Source: CAYYWP01 sp050176585
GTDB lineage: Bacteria > Desulfobacterota > Binatia > HRBIN30 > CADEER01
Length of the DNA stretch: 64,000 nucleotides
Reading direction: 5' to 3'
Assembly (NCBI GenBank): GCA_050176585.1
Contig: JBFXHX010000013.1
Span: forward strand, 41,088 to 105,087
In this document: in pieces, positions 26,781 through 34,587 of the stretch
Layout: each line of letters opens with the position of its first letter
Numbering within the stretch: the first letter of the stretch is position 1
Program-made: the position numbers and the translations under genes
Notes under the pieces: model-generated
Told to the model about the DNA's origin: nothing
Databases searched by the model: none
The model's input: only the letters and a program-made list of their open reading frames with translations

Positions 26781-28365
26781 CGGCCCGGCGGGCGAGGAGC
26801 TCAGCGCCGACGAGCGCCGCCGCCTGGCGCCGTACTTCACCAACCTCGACCGCCCGGTATTTGCGCTGCGCAACCTGCCCGAGGTGGTAAAAGCGGCGCT
26901 CTTCGCGCGCTACTCGCGTTCGCCGAAATCGCTGCGCCGGCTTTTCCTCGACGAGTTTCTCGACGGCGCGGGTGGCGACCTCCGCGAATCGGACGTCGGC
27001 GTACGTCGCTCCGAGCGGCTGTTCGAGCGCGTGTTGGCGGACTACGGCGACGACTCGGTTGCGCAACTCGGTGGCGCCCACATCGCCGTCGAGGGCGCTT
27101 CGAACTTGCTCACCAAGGCGCTCGAATGGGGTCGCTTGATGGCGTACCTCGAGCAGTCGACGCGCTACATCCCCTATACCGAGCGCGCCGGCGGCCGCTG
27201 GCGCTACGTCGTGCCGCCGGAGCTCGATGGCACCGCGCTCGCCGAGCGGTACGAAGCGGTGCTCGATAGCTGTTTTTCGACCTATGCCCGTTGGCTGCCG
27301 AAGGCCATCGCCCATTTCGAGCAGCTCCTGCCGCGCACCGGCGAGCCATCGGCGAGGGCGAGCGCGGCGGCGGCGCGAGCCCAGGCGCTCGATGCGCTGC
27401 GCGGCCTGCTGCCGGCGGCGACGCGCTCGAATGTCGGCATCTTCGGCAGCGGTCAGGCATTCGAGCTGCTGCTGCTGCGCCTGCGCGCGCATCCGCTCGC
27501 CGAGGCGCGGAGCTGCGCGGAGGCGATGCGCGCGGAGCTCGAGCAGGTGATTCCGGCGTTTCTGACGCGCGTCGACCGCGCGGATCGCGGCGGGGCATGG
27601 AGCGCGTTTTTGGCCGAGGCGCGCGCGGCCACCGAGCGCGCGGCGGCCGAACTCCTGGCCGGCATCGCGGCCGAGCCGACCGAGGCCGTCCAGCTCACCG
27701 ACTTCGATCCCGAGGGGGAGGTGAAGGTCGTCGCCGCCGCGCTGTACGCCGTCTCGGCGCTGCCCGACGCGCAACTGCTCGCGGTGGCGCGCCGCCTCGA
27801 CGCGGTGCAGCGCACCGCGGTGTTGCGCGCTTACGTCGGCGAGCGCGGCAACCGCCGGCACAAGCCGGGCCGCGCATTTGAGCGCGCCGCGTACCGGTTC
27901 GACATCGTCGCCGACTACGGCGCCTTCCGCGACCTGCAGCGGCACCGGCTGCTGACGCTCGAGTGGCAGCGCCTCACGCCCGACCTCGGCTACACGGTCC
28001 CCGGGGCGGTCGACGCGCTCGGTGCCGGTGCCGAATGGGCGGCGGTGATGGCGCAGGCGGCCGACCTCTTCCGCGCGATCGAAGCCGCCGGCCTGCCAGA
28101 GGTCGCGCCCTACGCGCTGCCGCTGGCGCATCGCGTCCGCTTCTACCTCCAGTGCAACGCGCGCGAGGCGATGCACCTGATCGAGCTGCGCTCCACGCCC
28201 CAGGGCCACCCGGCCTATCGGCGCGTCGCCCAGGAGATGCATCGGCTGATCGCCGAGCGCGCCGGCCATCGCGCGATCGCCGACGCGATGCGCTTTGCCG
28301 ACCACACCGCCGCCGAAACCGGCCGGCTCGAATCGGAAGCGCGCAGCGAAGCCAAACGCCGCTGA
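26773..28365 (+). CDS. Tandem ThyX-like (FAD-dependent thymidylate synthase-like) protein
   Basis: This 530-residue protein has two ThyX-like halves, about twice the usual ThyX length. ThyX uses FAD and methylene-tetrahydrofolate to make dTMP, with signature RHRxxSxNExSxRY-like sequence. Here the N-terminal half keeps EQSTRY (residues 127-132) but has EWGRLMAY where RHR should be. The C-terminal half keeps RHR (about residue 390) but continues LLTLEWQRL, lacking the Ser-x-Arg part. So neither half has a full canonical site, and the site may be composite or lost. The C-terminal region has a helical FYLQCNAREAMHLIELR stretch resembling ThyX's substrate helix. It is translationally coupled to DUF1015. 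Thymidylate synthesis is not proven. Confidence 0.8.
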   Translation: MADGPAGEELSADERRRLAPYFTNLDRPVFALRNLPEVVKAALFARYSRSPKSLRRLFLDEFLDGAGGDLRESDVGVRRSERLFERVLADYGDDSVAQLGGAHIAVEGASNLLTKALEWGRLMAYLEQSTRYIPYTERAGGRWRYVVPPELDGTALAERYEAVLDSCFSTYARWLPKAIAHFEQLLPRTGEPSARASAAAARAQALDALRGLLPAATRSNVGIFGSGQAFELLLLRLRAHPLAEARSCAEAMRAELEQVIPAFLTRVDRADRGGAWSAFLAEARAATERAAAELLAGIAAEPTEAVQLTDFDPEGEVKVVAAALYAVSALPDAQLLAVARRLDAVQRTAVLRAYVGERGNRRHKPGRAFERAAYRFDIVADYGAFRDLQRHRLLTLEWQRLTPDLGYTVPGAVDALGAGAEWAAVMAQAADLFRAIEAAGLPEVAPYALPLAHRVRFYLQCNAREAMHLIELRSTPQGHPAYRRVAQEMHRLIAERAGHRAIADAMRFADHTAAETGRLESEARSEAKRR

Positions 28366-28384
28366 AGCGCCGCGCGGCGGCGGC

Positions 28385-28759
28385 TCAGTCGTAGCGGACC
28401 TTGGGGGCCAGCCAGCGGTCGAAGAAGCTCGCGCCCGGTTTCTTCCGGCTCTGCAGCTCCTGGAGGTAGGCGTCGAGCGCTTCGAAGAGCTCGCCGGTGG
28501 CGACGCCCTCCCGCTCGGCGCCGATGTCGTCGAGGAGCACCATCGCCTGGCGCAGCAGGTTCAGCACGCCGCGGCCGCCGCCGCGATTGAAGTGCAGGTG
28601 CATGGCGGTGGCGAGCGTCATGAGCGCGCGCACGAGCGGCTGATCCTCGCCGGTCGCGCTGTTGAAGAGCGTTTCGAGTCGCTCCTGGGCCGCGAAGTAC
28701 TGCCCGCGGTTGTAGAGGTCGACGGCGTCGAGCAGCTGCTCGCGAGCGGCGGGTTCCAT
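28385..28759 (-). CDS. DUF309 family protein
   Basis: This 124-residue all-helical protein fits DUF309: an opening helix with VDLYNRGQYFAAQERLETLF, in which the NxGxYxxAxExLE spacing is the family mark, then LVRALMTLATAMHLHFNRGG and a pair of C-terminal helices. The histidines and glutamates of the motif suggest a metal-binding site, but the family has no established function. It is convergent with the ThyX-like gene, 19 bases away. No signal peptide. Confidence 0.78.
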   Translation of the reverse strand: MEPAAREQLLDAVDLYNRGQYFAAQERLETLFNSATGEDQPLVRALMTLATAMHLHFNRGGGRGVLNLLRQAMVLLDDIGAEREGVATGELFEALDAYLQELQSRKKPGASFFDRWLAPKVRYD

Positions 28760-28817
28760 GCGCTCGCATGTTACCGGCTCCGCCGCGCCGCCGACAGGGC
28801 GCCCGCTGCGGGGAGGC

Positions 28818-29333
28818 TCACTGCAAGCGCCACACGTGACGCAGCTGCGCGTAGGTGAGCGCGAACCAGAGGATGACTGGTGCGCCGACGAAGGTGAGCA
28901 GGCCGAGGAACATGCCGATGATGTCGGTCACGGCGTTCGGCGAGGCGATCAGCCACGGATAGGCGAGGATGATGGCGAGATCGAGCCCGAAGAGCGCGGC
29001 GCAGCCGAGCGCGGCGCACAGCGCCAGCCGGCGGAGGCCGAGCCCGGGCGTGGCGCCGAGCAAGGCCAGCAGCGGGAGCGCGCCGAGCGCGAGCTGTTCG
29101 AGGCCCAGCGCGAGGCGGAGTTGCTGGTTGCCGCGGCGAAACCAGATCTCTTGCTGGCCCGCGGGCGCCGGCCGCTGCTCGAGCGACCATCCGTTGACCA
29201 TCGGGCTCATCACACTGGCCGTCGCGCGCAGCGCGCGGGCATATCCGGCGGGGGCGTTCGCATAACCGCCGGCAGCGATGAGCAGTGCGAATAGGGCGAG
29301 GAATCGAGCGATGAAACGGACGTGCGCGCTCAT
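28818..29333 (-). CDS. Exosortase-associated membrane protein
   Basis: This 171-residue protein has one N-terminal membrane helix (about 8-25), a periplasmic loop of about 65 residues that is polar with a WFRRGNQQLRL strand, and three to four C-terminal helices (about 85-165). Its ATG overlaps the exosortase stop codon (ATGA, positions 29330-29333), so the two are translationally coupled. A small multi-pass protein encoded immediately downstream of a short exosortase resembles the XrtH-associated membrane protein. I do not recognise a catalytic motif. A role in substrate presentation or stability of the exosortase is inference. Confidence 0.65.
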   Translation of the reverse strand: MSAHVRFIARFLALFALLIAAGGYANAPAGYARALRATASVMSPMVNGWSLEQRPAPAGQQEIWFRRGNQQLRLALGLEQLALGALPLLALLGATPGLGLRRLALCAALGCAALFGLDLAIILAYPWLIASPNAVTDIIGMFLGLLTFVGAPVILWFALTYAQLRHVWRLQ

Positions 29334-29860
29334 CGCGTGCGCTGCACCCAGCCCATCGCGTAGGCGATGGTCAGGACCAGGAAGACTCCCTGCCACACGT
29401 ACTCGTGCAGATATGCGAACAGCGCCGGCTGCAACTCGGCGGCGCGGATCAGCACCGCGATGCGGAAGATATTCAAAGCGGTGAGCGCGACTGCCCCGAT
29501 TGCGGCACCGGTGAGGCGGTCGCGCCAGCTCGCCGGATACGCGAGCAGGAACACGAACAAGATGAGCAACACGTACATGCCGGTGCACTCGAAGTTGATG
29601 TGGACGATGAGGCCGCTGACGTGGATCTGATCGCCGCGGGTGGTCGCACCGCTCCCCGCCAGCCCAGCGAGCCAGGTCGCGGCGGCGGCGAGCCAGCGCT
29701 GTGGCACCGAGAGCCGCATGGGCAGGGCGACGGCCCATGCCAGCACGCTGGCCGCGGCGAGGAACAGGAAGAAGCGCAGCGCAAACATCCGCGGCGGCGT
29801 GAGCCGGTCGCCGGGGCCGGCGGGCACGGCACGAGCCGGTGGAGCCGCGCCGCTCTTCAT
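29330..29860 (-). CDS. Exosortase (XrtH-like) integral membrane transpeptidase
   Basis: This protein of 176 residues from ATG 29860 has about five membrane helices. It carries the full exosortase catalytic set: C92 in NFECTGMY, R133 in NIFRIA, and H152 in LHEYVWQ. Exosortases cleave C-terminal sorting signals of exported proteins and attach the product to an envelope acceptor. Short length, the ECTG form of the Cys motif and the coupled downstream membrane protein fit the XrtH class, whose substrates have IPTL-type C-terminal tails. A GACAGGACG ribosome-binding site precedes this ATG; ATG 29788 is an alternative start. Candidate substrates in the window are at 60572 and 61068. A longer leader back to 29908 looks non-coding. 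Confidence 0.85.
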   Translation of the reverse strand: MKSGAAPPARAVPAGPGDRLTPPRMFALRFFLFLAAASVLAWAVALPMRLSVPQRWLAAAATWLAGLAGSGATTRGDQIHVSGLIVHINFECTGMYVLLILFVFLLAYPASWRDRLTGAAIGAVALTALNIFRIAVLIRAAELQPALFAYLHEYVWQGVFLVLTIAYAMGWVQRTR

Positions 29861-30133
29861 GGGCGTCCTGTCGGCCGTGGCGGTCGCGGCGCGCCAGCGG
29901 CCTCGCACATCGGCCCGGTGCGCTCTGCCGCCGCCGCGAGCAGTGACACCGGGCGCCGGAACGGGTCGAACATCATGGGAGGCTGCGCGCGGCGCTTTCT
30001 ATGCGCTCTCCGCGGCGAGTGCAAACACCGCCGGCGCAGGGTTCACCGCGGACGCGGAGATGCGAACGTGTTCCCCACCTCGTCCCAGACGGCGAGGAGC
30101 TCGCCGCGCACGCGTGCGCAGTTCGGCCGGAAC

Positions 30134-31009
30134 TCAGCAGCCCGTCAATGCGTTGTTGACCGCGGCGATCAGCTCGTTGACGGTCACTGTTCCGCTGCCG
30201 TCGCTGTCGAGCGACGGGCAGGCGTCGAGGTCAGTCGATCCGAGCGCGATGTTGACCGCGGTGATGAGCTCGCCGATCGTCACCGCCCCGCTGCCGTCGC
30301 AGTCACCGAAACAGGGCCCGGGGGTGCGCGTCACCGTCGGCGTGCGCGTCGGACCGGTCGGGGTGGCCGTCGGCACCGATGTCTGGGTTGCGGTTCGGGT
30401 CGCCGTGGCGCTCGCCGTCGCCGTCGCCGGAATTGCCGTGGCGGTCGGTGTCGCCGTCGGCGTCTCCGCCACCGCCCCGACCACCACGTCCAACGTCGTC
30501 GCGGCGGCATTGTCGCCCGTCTGCGCATTGTTCAAATTCACGCTATTGCCGGCGCCGAAGAGCCGATACGTGCCGGGTTGGGTCGGCGCGGTCCAGGAAA
30601 AATCCCAACCTGCCACGTGCGACGCGTCATTGTCCTTCGGCGCCGAGTGGGTGAGCTCGCCGGCGAGCATTTTCGCTCCCTGCCCGGCAATCGCCGCCAG
30701 CGTTCCCGCGCTGGACGCGACGTTGAATCCGGCGCCCGTCTGAGCCGCCGACCCGGCTTGCACCTCGAACCGGAAAGTCGCCATCGCGCCGGGTGCGAGC
30801 TGGGACGGTCCGCTGAACGTCACCGTCGGCCGCGCGCCGCCGCCGTGACACTGCGTGCATATGGCGCCCTGTTTGCCGGAGCGGCCGACGATGCCGGTTC
30901 GGTTGGCGTGGGCGGGGAGGGCATGCAGCACCCAGCCGGCGATCACCGAGACGGCGGCCAGCCGCAGGATAGGCGAGGAGCTCGCCTCGCGAGCGCGCGC
31001 TGAATTCAT
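30134..31009 (-). CDS. Secreted c-type heme protein, choice-of-anchor V type, with dockerin-like tail
   Basis: This 291-residue protein has a signal peptide (cleavage after LPAHA, about residue 35) and a heme site CTQCH at 51-55. A beta-sandwich follows with TVTFSGPSQLAPG, GELTHSAPK and WTAPTQPGTYRLFGAG, typical of the 'choice-of-anchor V' domain. Residues about 175-230 are a Thr/Pro/Ala linker (TATPTATA-type). The last 58 residues hold two dockerin/EF-hand-like repeats (FGDCDGSGAVTIGEL and LDSDGSGTVTVNEL), each followed by an ITAVN-type helix and bracketed by cysteines. The DxDGSG loops probably bind calcium. It is an exported, possibly surface-tethered, protein; partner and electron donor are unknown. 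Start is ATG 31009. Confidence 0.82.
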   Translation of the reverse strand: MNSARAREASSSPILRLAAVSVIAGWVLHALPAHANRTGIVGRSGKQGAICTQCHGGGARPTVTFSGPSQLAPGAMATFRFEVQAGSAAQTGAGFNVASSAGTLAAIAGQGAKMLAGELTHSAPKDNDASHVAGWDFSWTAPTQPGTYRLFGAGNSVNLNNAQTGDNAAATTLDVVVGAVAETPTATPTATAIPATATASATATRTATQTSVPTATPTGPTRTPTVTRTPGPCFGDCDGSGAVTIGELITAVNIALGSTDLDACPSLDSDGSGTVTVNELIAAVNNALTGC

Positions 31010-31122
31010 TACTCCGAACGTGCCCGCGCTGCCGGGTTGAGGCAAGGGGATTTCGCCCGACCGGGCGGTTCCGCGGCGTGACCTGTCGTGTGCCCCGGGA
31101 CCCCGGCGAGTGTGCGCTCGCG

Positions 31123-31827
31123 TTACGCCCGGGCGCGGATCTCCCGCATCGGCAGCGGGGGGACGCCGGCGCCGCGCAGGGCATGGGCGCGTACGTCGGC
31201 GATGCGGAAGCCGGCGGCGCGAATGGCGGTAAGGCTCGCGCGGTTCAGGTTGCAGCCGTCCATGAAGTGCCGCCAGAGCGGATTGAGCAGGTCTTGCGCG
31301 AGCCCGAGCGCCGGGTGTTCGCTGCGCACGTGCTCGAAGCAGCACAGCGGCGCGCCCGGCTTCAGGACGCGCCGCAACTCGGCGAGGCCGCGCACGGCAT
31401 CCGGTACCGAGCACCAGACCAGCGTCGCCAGCGCTCCGTCGAAGGTCGCGTCGGCGAACGGCAGCGCTTGCGCGTCGGCGGCGATCACCGCGATCTCGGC
31501 GGGACCTCCATCCGCGCGGCCCGCCGCGAAGCGGTAGAAGTCCGCCAGCGGCTCGACCGCCGCGACCCGCGCGCCGCGCGCGTAATGGCGGAAGTTGAGC
31601 CCCGTGCCGCAGCCGATCTCCACGATGCGGCCGCGCAGCGCGCCCGCCAGCTCGGCGCGGATGGCCGCCAGGCCGGCGTGCTCGAGCGCGGCGGTGAAGT
31701 GCTCGTAGCAGCACGCCATGCCGCCGTGGCGCCGGGCGAGAAATTGCGTCAACGCGCTCACGCGCGGATCCGTACCAAGGCGCCGCGCCCGCCGGCAATA
31801 GCGCGGGCGCCGCGCAACGATGCTCAT
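31123..31827 (-). CDS. SAM-dependent methyltransferase, class I
   Basis: This 234-residue protein has a Rossmann-type methyltransferase core. Motif I is IVEIGCGTGLNFRHY, followed by VAAVEPLADF, the motif II-like ALPFADATFDGAL and LRRVLKPGAPLCCFEHV. The pattern is that of Methyltransf_11/METTL7-like enzymes. The C-terminal part has DGCNLNRAS, where relatives bind their acceptor. Acceptor is unknown, and no neighbour suggests a pathway. The first 25 residues are arginine-rich and may be outside the real gene; an internal start is possible. No membrane segment is obvious. Confidence 0.85.
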   Translation of the reverse strand: MSIVARRPRYCRRARRLGTDPRVSALTQFLARRHGGMACCYEHFTAALEHAGLAAIRAELAGALRGRIVEIGCGTGLNFRHYARGARVAAVEPLADFYRFAAGRADGGPAEIAVIAADAQALPFADATFDGALATLVWCSVPDAVRGLAELRRVLKPGAPLCCFEHVRSEHPALGLAQDLLNPLWRHFMDGCNLNRASLTAIRAAGFRIADVRAHALRGAGVPPLPMREIRARA

Positions 31828-31905
31828 CTTTACCGCTTCCCGGTTTCAGGATAGGGGCGACGTGTTGGGCGGTGCGCCCTCACGCGCATGATCAGGAGAA
31901 ACACG

Positions 31906-32379
31906 ATGCGAAAAGCGCTGCTTTCAACGGGTGCTGTGACGGCGTTCCTGCTGTTGGCGGCGGCTGTGCCCGCGGCGGAGAAGGCGGGCGCGGGCGGCAA
32001 GGGCAAGGCGGTGGCGAAGGCCGACCCGGCGCGCGGTGCGGACTCGGATGAAAAGATCGCCGAGGAGCTGCGCAAGTTCTGTCTGAAGTGGATGGGCTTT
32101 CTCGAGCAACGCGAACGCGACAACAAGCGCGGGATCAAATGGCAGCCCCGCGCGACCGGTGTCGCCGGCCAGTTCGTCGGCTACAGCAAGGAGTACGATT
32201 GCGTGATGAAGGAGCGGTCGTCGAACGGGACACCGGTGGCGACCATCATGTACCGCGAAGTCCTGTACGAGCAGAGCGGCGGGTCGCAGAACGAGGCGAC
32301 CAATACGCCGCCGAAGGTGATCGAAACGACGGAGATCACCGAGATCTTCCGCTACACAAAGGGTCAGTGGGTCTACTAA
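31906..32379 (+). CDS. Secreted protein of unknown function
   Basis: This 157-residue protein starts at ATG 31906, preceded by AGGAGAAAC. An in-frame ATG 18 bases earlier overlaps that ribosome-binding site and is less likely. Residues 1-25 are a signal peptide ending AAAVPAAE. A Gly/Lys/Ala-rich low-complexity spacer follows, then a compact domain from about 50 to 157. That domain has two Cys (KFCLKWMGF and YDCVMKE) that may form a disulfide, and ends in a beta-rich stretch (ATIMYREVLYEQ, TEIFRYTKGQWVY). I do not recognise a family. It stands alone, divergent from the methyltransferase. Confidence 0.72.
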   Translation: MRKALLSTGAVTAFLLLAAAVPAAEKAGAGGKGKAVAKADPARGADSDEKIAEELRKFCLKWMGFLEQRERDNKRGIKWQPRATGVAGQFVGYSKEYDCVMKERSSNGTPVATIMYREVLYEQSGGSQNEATNTPPKVIETTEITEIFRYTKGQWVY

Positions 32380-32464
32380 CCGCCCGCGCCGAGCGGGCCG
32401 CGCGCCAGTGCTCCAAGCGCGCGCGGCTCGAGCGCACGCGGTCGACCTCGAACGGGCCCCGGCC

Positions 32465-33508
32465 ATGAAGATCGGCATCGTCGGCTTCCCGCGCGCCGGG
32501 AAGACCACTGTGTTCAACGCCCTGACCGGGCTGCACGCTGCCGTCGGCAGCTACGCCGATCCGAGCAAACCGAACCTGGGGACGATCAAGGTTCCGGACC
32601 TGCGCATCGACCGGCTGAGCGCGATCTTCAATCCGCGCAAGACGACGTACGCCGAAGTGGTGTTCGTCGATTTTCCCGGCGGCGAGCGCGCCGGCGTGCT
32701 CGATCAGTCCACGCTGGTGCAGATGCGCGACGCCGACGCGCTCGTGCACGTCGTGCGCGGCTTCGACGATCCATCGGCGACGCAGACCGCAGACCCGCGA
32801 CGCGATATCGCGGCGTTTCAGGGCGAGCTCGTGCTCGCCGACCTGGCGATCATCGAAAAGCGCGCCGAACGGCTGCGCAAGGAGAAGGGCAAGGACCAGG
32901 AAGCGGAGCTCGTCGGCCGCTTGAAAACGGCGCTGGAAGCGGAGACGCCGCTGCGCCGGCTGGAGCTGTCCGCCGCCGAGGAGCGCGCGCTCGCGGGGTT
33001 CGGCTTGTTGAGCCGGCTGCCGCTGATGGTGGTGGTCAATGCCGGCGAGGCCGACGCCGCGCGGCCGTTGGGCGCCGCGCTCGAGGCGCACCTGGAGAGC
33101 GAAGGCATCCGGGGACTGCCGCTGTGCGCCCAGATCGAGATGGAGATCGCCGCGCTGGAGCCGGCCGATCGCGCCGCCTTTCTCGCCGATCTCGGGTTGA
33201 CCGAGCCGGCGCGCGACCGCTTCATCCAGGCCGCCTACGGTCTTCTCGATCTGATCAGTTTCCTCACCAGCGGCGAGGACGAGGTGCGCGCCTGGCCGAT
33301 CCGCCGCGGCACCCCGGCGGTGAAGGCGGCGGGCAAGGTGCACAGCGACATCGAGCGCGGTTTCATCCGCGCCGAGGTGGTCGCCTACGACGATTTCATT
33401 CGCCTGGGCTCGGAAGCCAAATGCCGCGAAGCCGGCAAGCTGCGCCTCGAAGGCAAGGACTACGTGGTCCAGGACGGCGACATCATCCACTATCGATTCA
33501 ACGTCTGA
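32465..33508 (+). CDS. YchF-like ATPase (DUF933/TGS domain)
   Basis: This 347-residue P-loop NTPase is of the YchF/OLA1 group. The P-loop is GFPRAGKTT (residues about 7-15) instead of the usual GLPNVGKST. A VDFPGG switch II (VDIAGL in typical YchF), a VVNAG motif in place of NxxE/NKxD, and a C-terminal TGS/DUF933 domain (SFLTSGEDEVRAWPIRRGT, IHYRFNV) complete it. YchF binds ribosomes and hydrolyses ATP; typical members have 363 residues. The changed nucleotide motifs indicate a divergent paralogue, and a canonical ychF may exist elsewhere. Start ATG 32465 is set by homology, since MKIGIVGFP is the expected N-terminus. Confidence 0.85.
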   Translation: MKIGIVGFPRAGKTTVFNALTGLHAAVGSYADPSKPNLGTIKVPDLRIDRLSAIFNPRKTTYAEVVFVDFPGGERAGVLDQSTLVQMRDADALVHVVRGFDDPSATQTADPRRDIAAFQGELVLADLAIIEKRAERLRKEKGKDQEAELVGRLKTALEAETPLRRLELSAAEERALAGFGLLSRLPLMVVVNAGEADAARPLGAALEAHLESEGIRGLPLCAQIEMEIAALEPADRAAFLADLGLTEPARDRFIQAAYGLLDLISFLTSGEDEVRAWPIRRGTPAVKAAGKVHSDIERGFIRAEVVAYDDFIRLGSEAKCREAGKLRLEGKDYVVQDGDIIHYRFNV

Positions 33509-33630
33509 GCCGCGCGCGGCGGCGCGCTTGCGCGCCACAGCAGGGTCGCCTATGCGGGGGCGCAGCGCTCGGCGGCGCCCCACCGATGTGGATGTGGGAT
33601 CCGAGCGCCACGAACGGGGGCAGCGACGCT

Positions 33631-34557
33631 ATGGGGGACTGGCGAGCGGCGATATGGGGCAGGAGGTTCGCGCTGCGCGCGCTGGCGGCGCAGGTGCTCC
33701 TGCTCTGTTGTGCCGCCGCAGCGGGCGCCTCGGCGGCCGGTGACGCGGAGCGCGGCAAGGCGATCTTCGCGCTGGCCGGCGGCTGTGGCTGCCACAGCAT
33801 GACCGAAGGACCGCTCGGCGCGGGCGGGCGTGAGCTGCCGACGCCGTTCGGCACCTTCTACGGCACCAACATCACGCCGGACGCGGAGACCGGCATCGGC
33901 GCGTGGAGTGATACGGAGATCATCGCCGCCATTCGCGACGGTATCGGCCGCGATGGCGCCGTGTTGTCGCCGGTGATGCCCTACTACCAGTACGCCGGAA
34001 TGGCCGACGCGGATGCGCGGGATTTGGTCGCCTACCTGCGCACGCTCGCGCCGGCGCGGCGCGAGAATCGCACCGCGGAGGTATCCATCCCGCTGGCGCG
34101 GCTCGCCTATCGCGTCTGGCGGCGCCTCTACGCACCGGCGGTGCGGGCGCCGGCCGCGGCGCCGACCGAGGCGCTCGCGCGCGGGCGCTACCTGGTCGAT
34201 CACGTCTCGATCTGCGGCGACTGCCACACGCCGCGCACCCGCTTTGGTGCCCTGGATGAGCGCTACTACCTGGCCGGCGCCGCGGCGGGCCCGGACGGCG
34301 ATCCGGTGCCGAACATCACGCCCGACGCCGAGACCGGCTTGGCGAAATGGACGGTAGAGGACTTCGTCGCCCTACTCCAGACGACGATGCTTCCCGACAT
34401 GGACAACGTGCAGGGCTTGATGGCCGAGGTCATCGAGGGCTGCGGCGGCGGCCCCGGGTACGAGCACGCGCCCGAGGCCGACTTGCTGGCGATCGCGACA
34501 TACATGAAGACCGTGCCGCCGATCCGCCGCGCCGCAGGCGAGAAGCGCGCGCAATGA
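33631..34557 (+). CDS. Diheme c-type cytochrome
   Basis: This 308-residue exported protein has a signal peptide (about residues 1-36) and two cytochrome c domains. The first heme site reads GGCGCHS (C52, C54, H55), a CxCH spacing; the second is the standard CGDCH at 195-199. Both domains share NITPDAETG, followed by a Trp a few residues on, and the sixth-ligand methionine is likely in the VMPYYQY and TMLPD segments. The family resembles cytochrome subunits of alcohol/sorbitol-type dehydrogenases and passes electrons in the periplasm. Its partner dehydrogenase is not here. ATG 33631 is preferred; ATG 33586 would extend the leader. The cytochrome c' gene follows 30 bases later. Confidence 0.86.
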   Translation: MGDWRAAIWGRRFALRALAAQVLLLCCAAAAGASAAGDAERGKAIFALAGGCGCHSMTEGPLGAGGRELPTPFGTFYGTNITPDAETGIGAWSDTEIIAAIRDGIGRDGAVLSPVMPYYQYAGMADADARDLVAYLRTLAPARRENRTAEVSIPLARLAYRVWRRLYAPAVRAPAAAPTEALARGRYLVDHVSICGDCHTPRTRFGALDERYYLAGAAAGPDGDPVPNITPDAETGLAKWTVEDFVALLQTTMLPDMDNVQGLMAEVIEGCGGGPGYEHAPEADLLAIATYMKTVPPIRRAAGEKRAQ

Positions 34558-34587
34558 AGCGCGCGCTCTGCGTTTCGAGGAGGGAGG

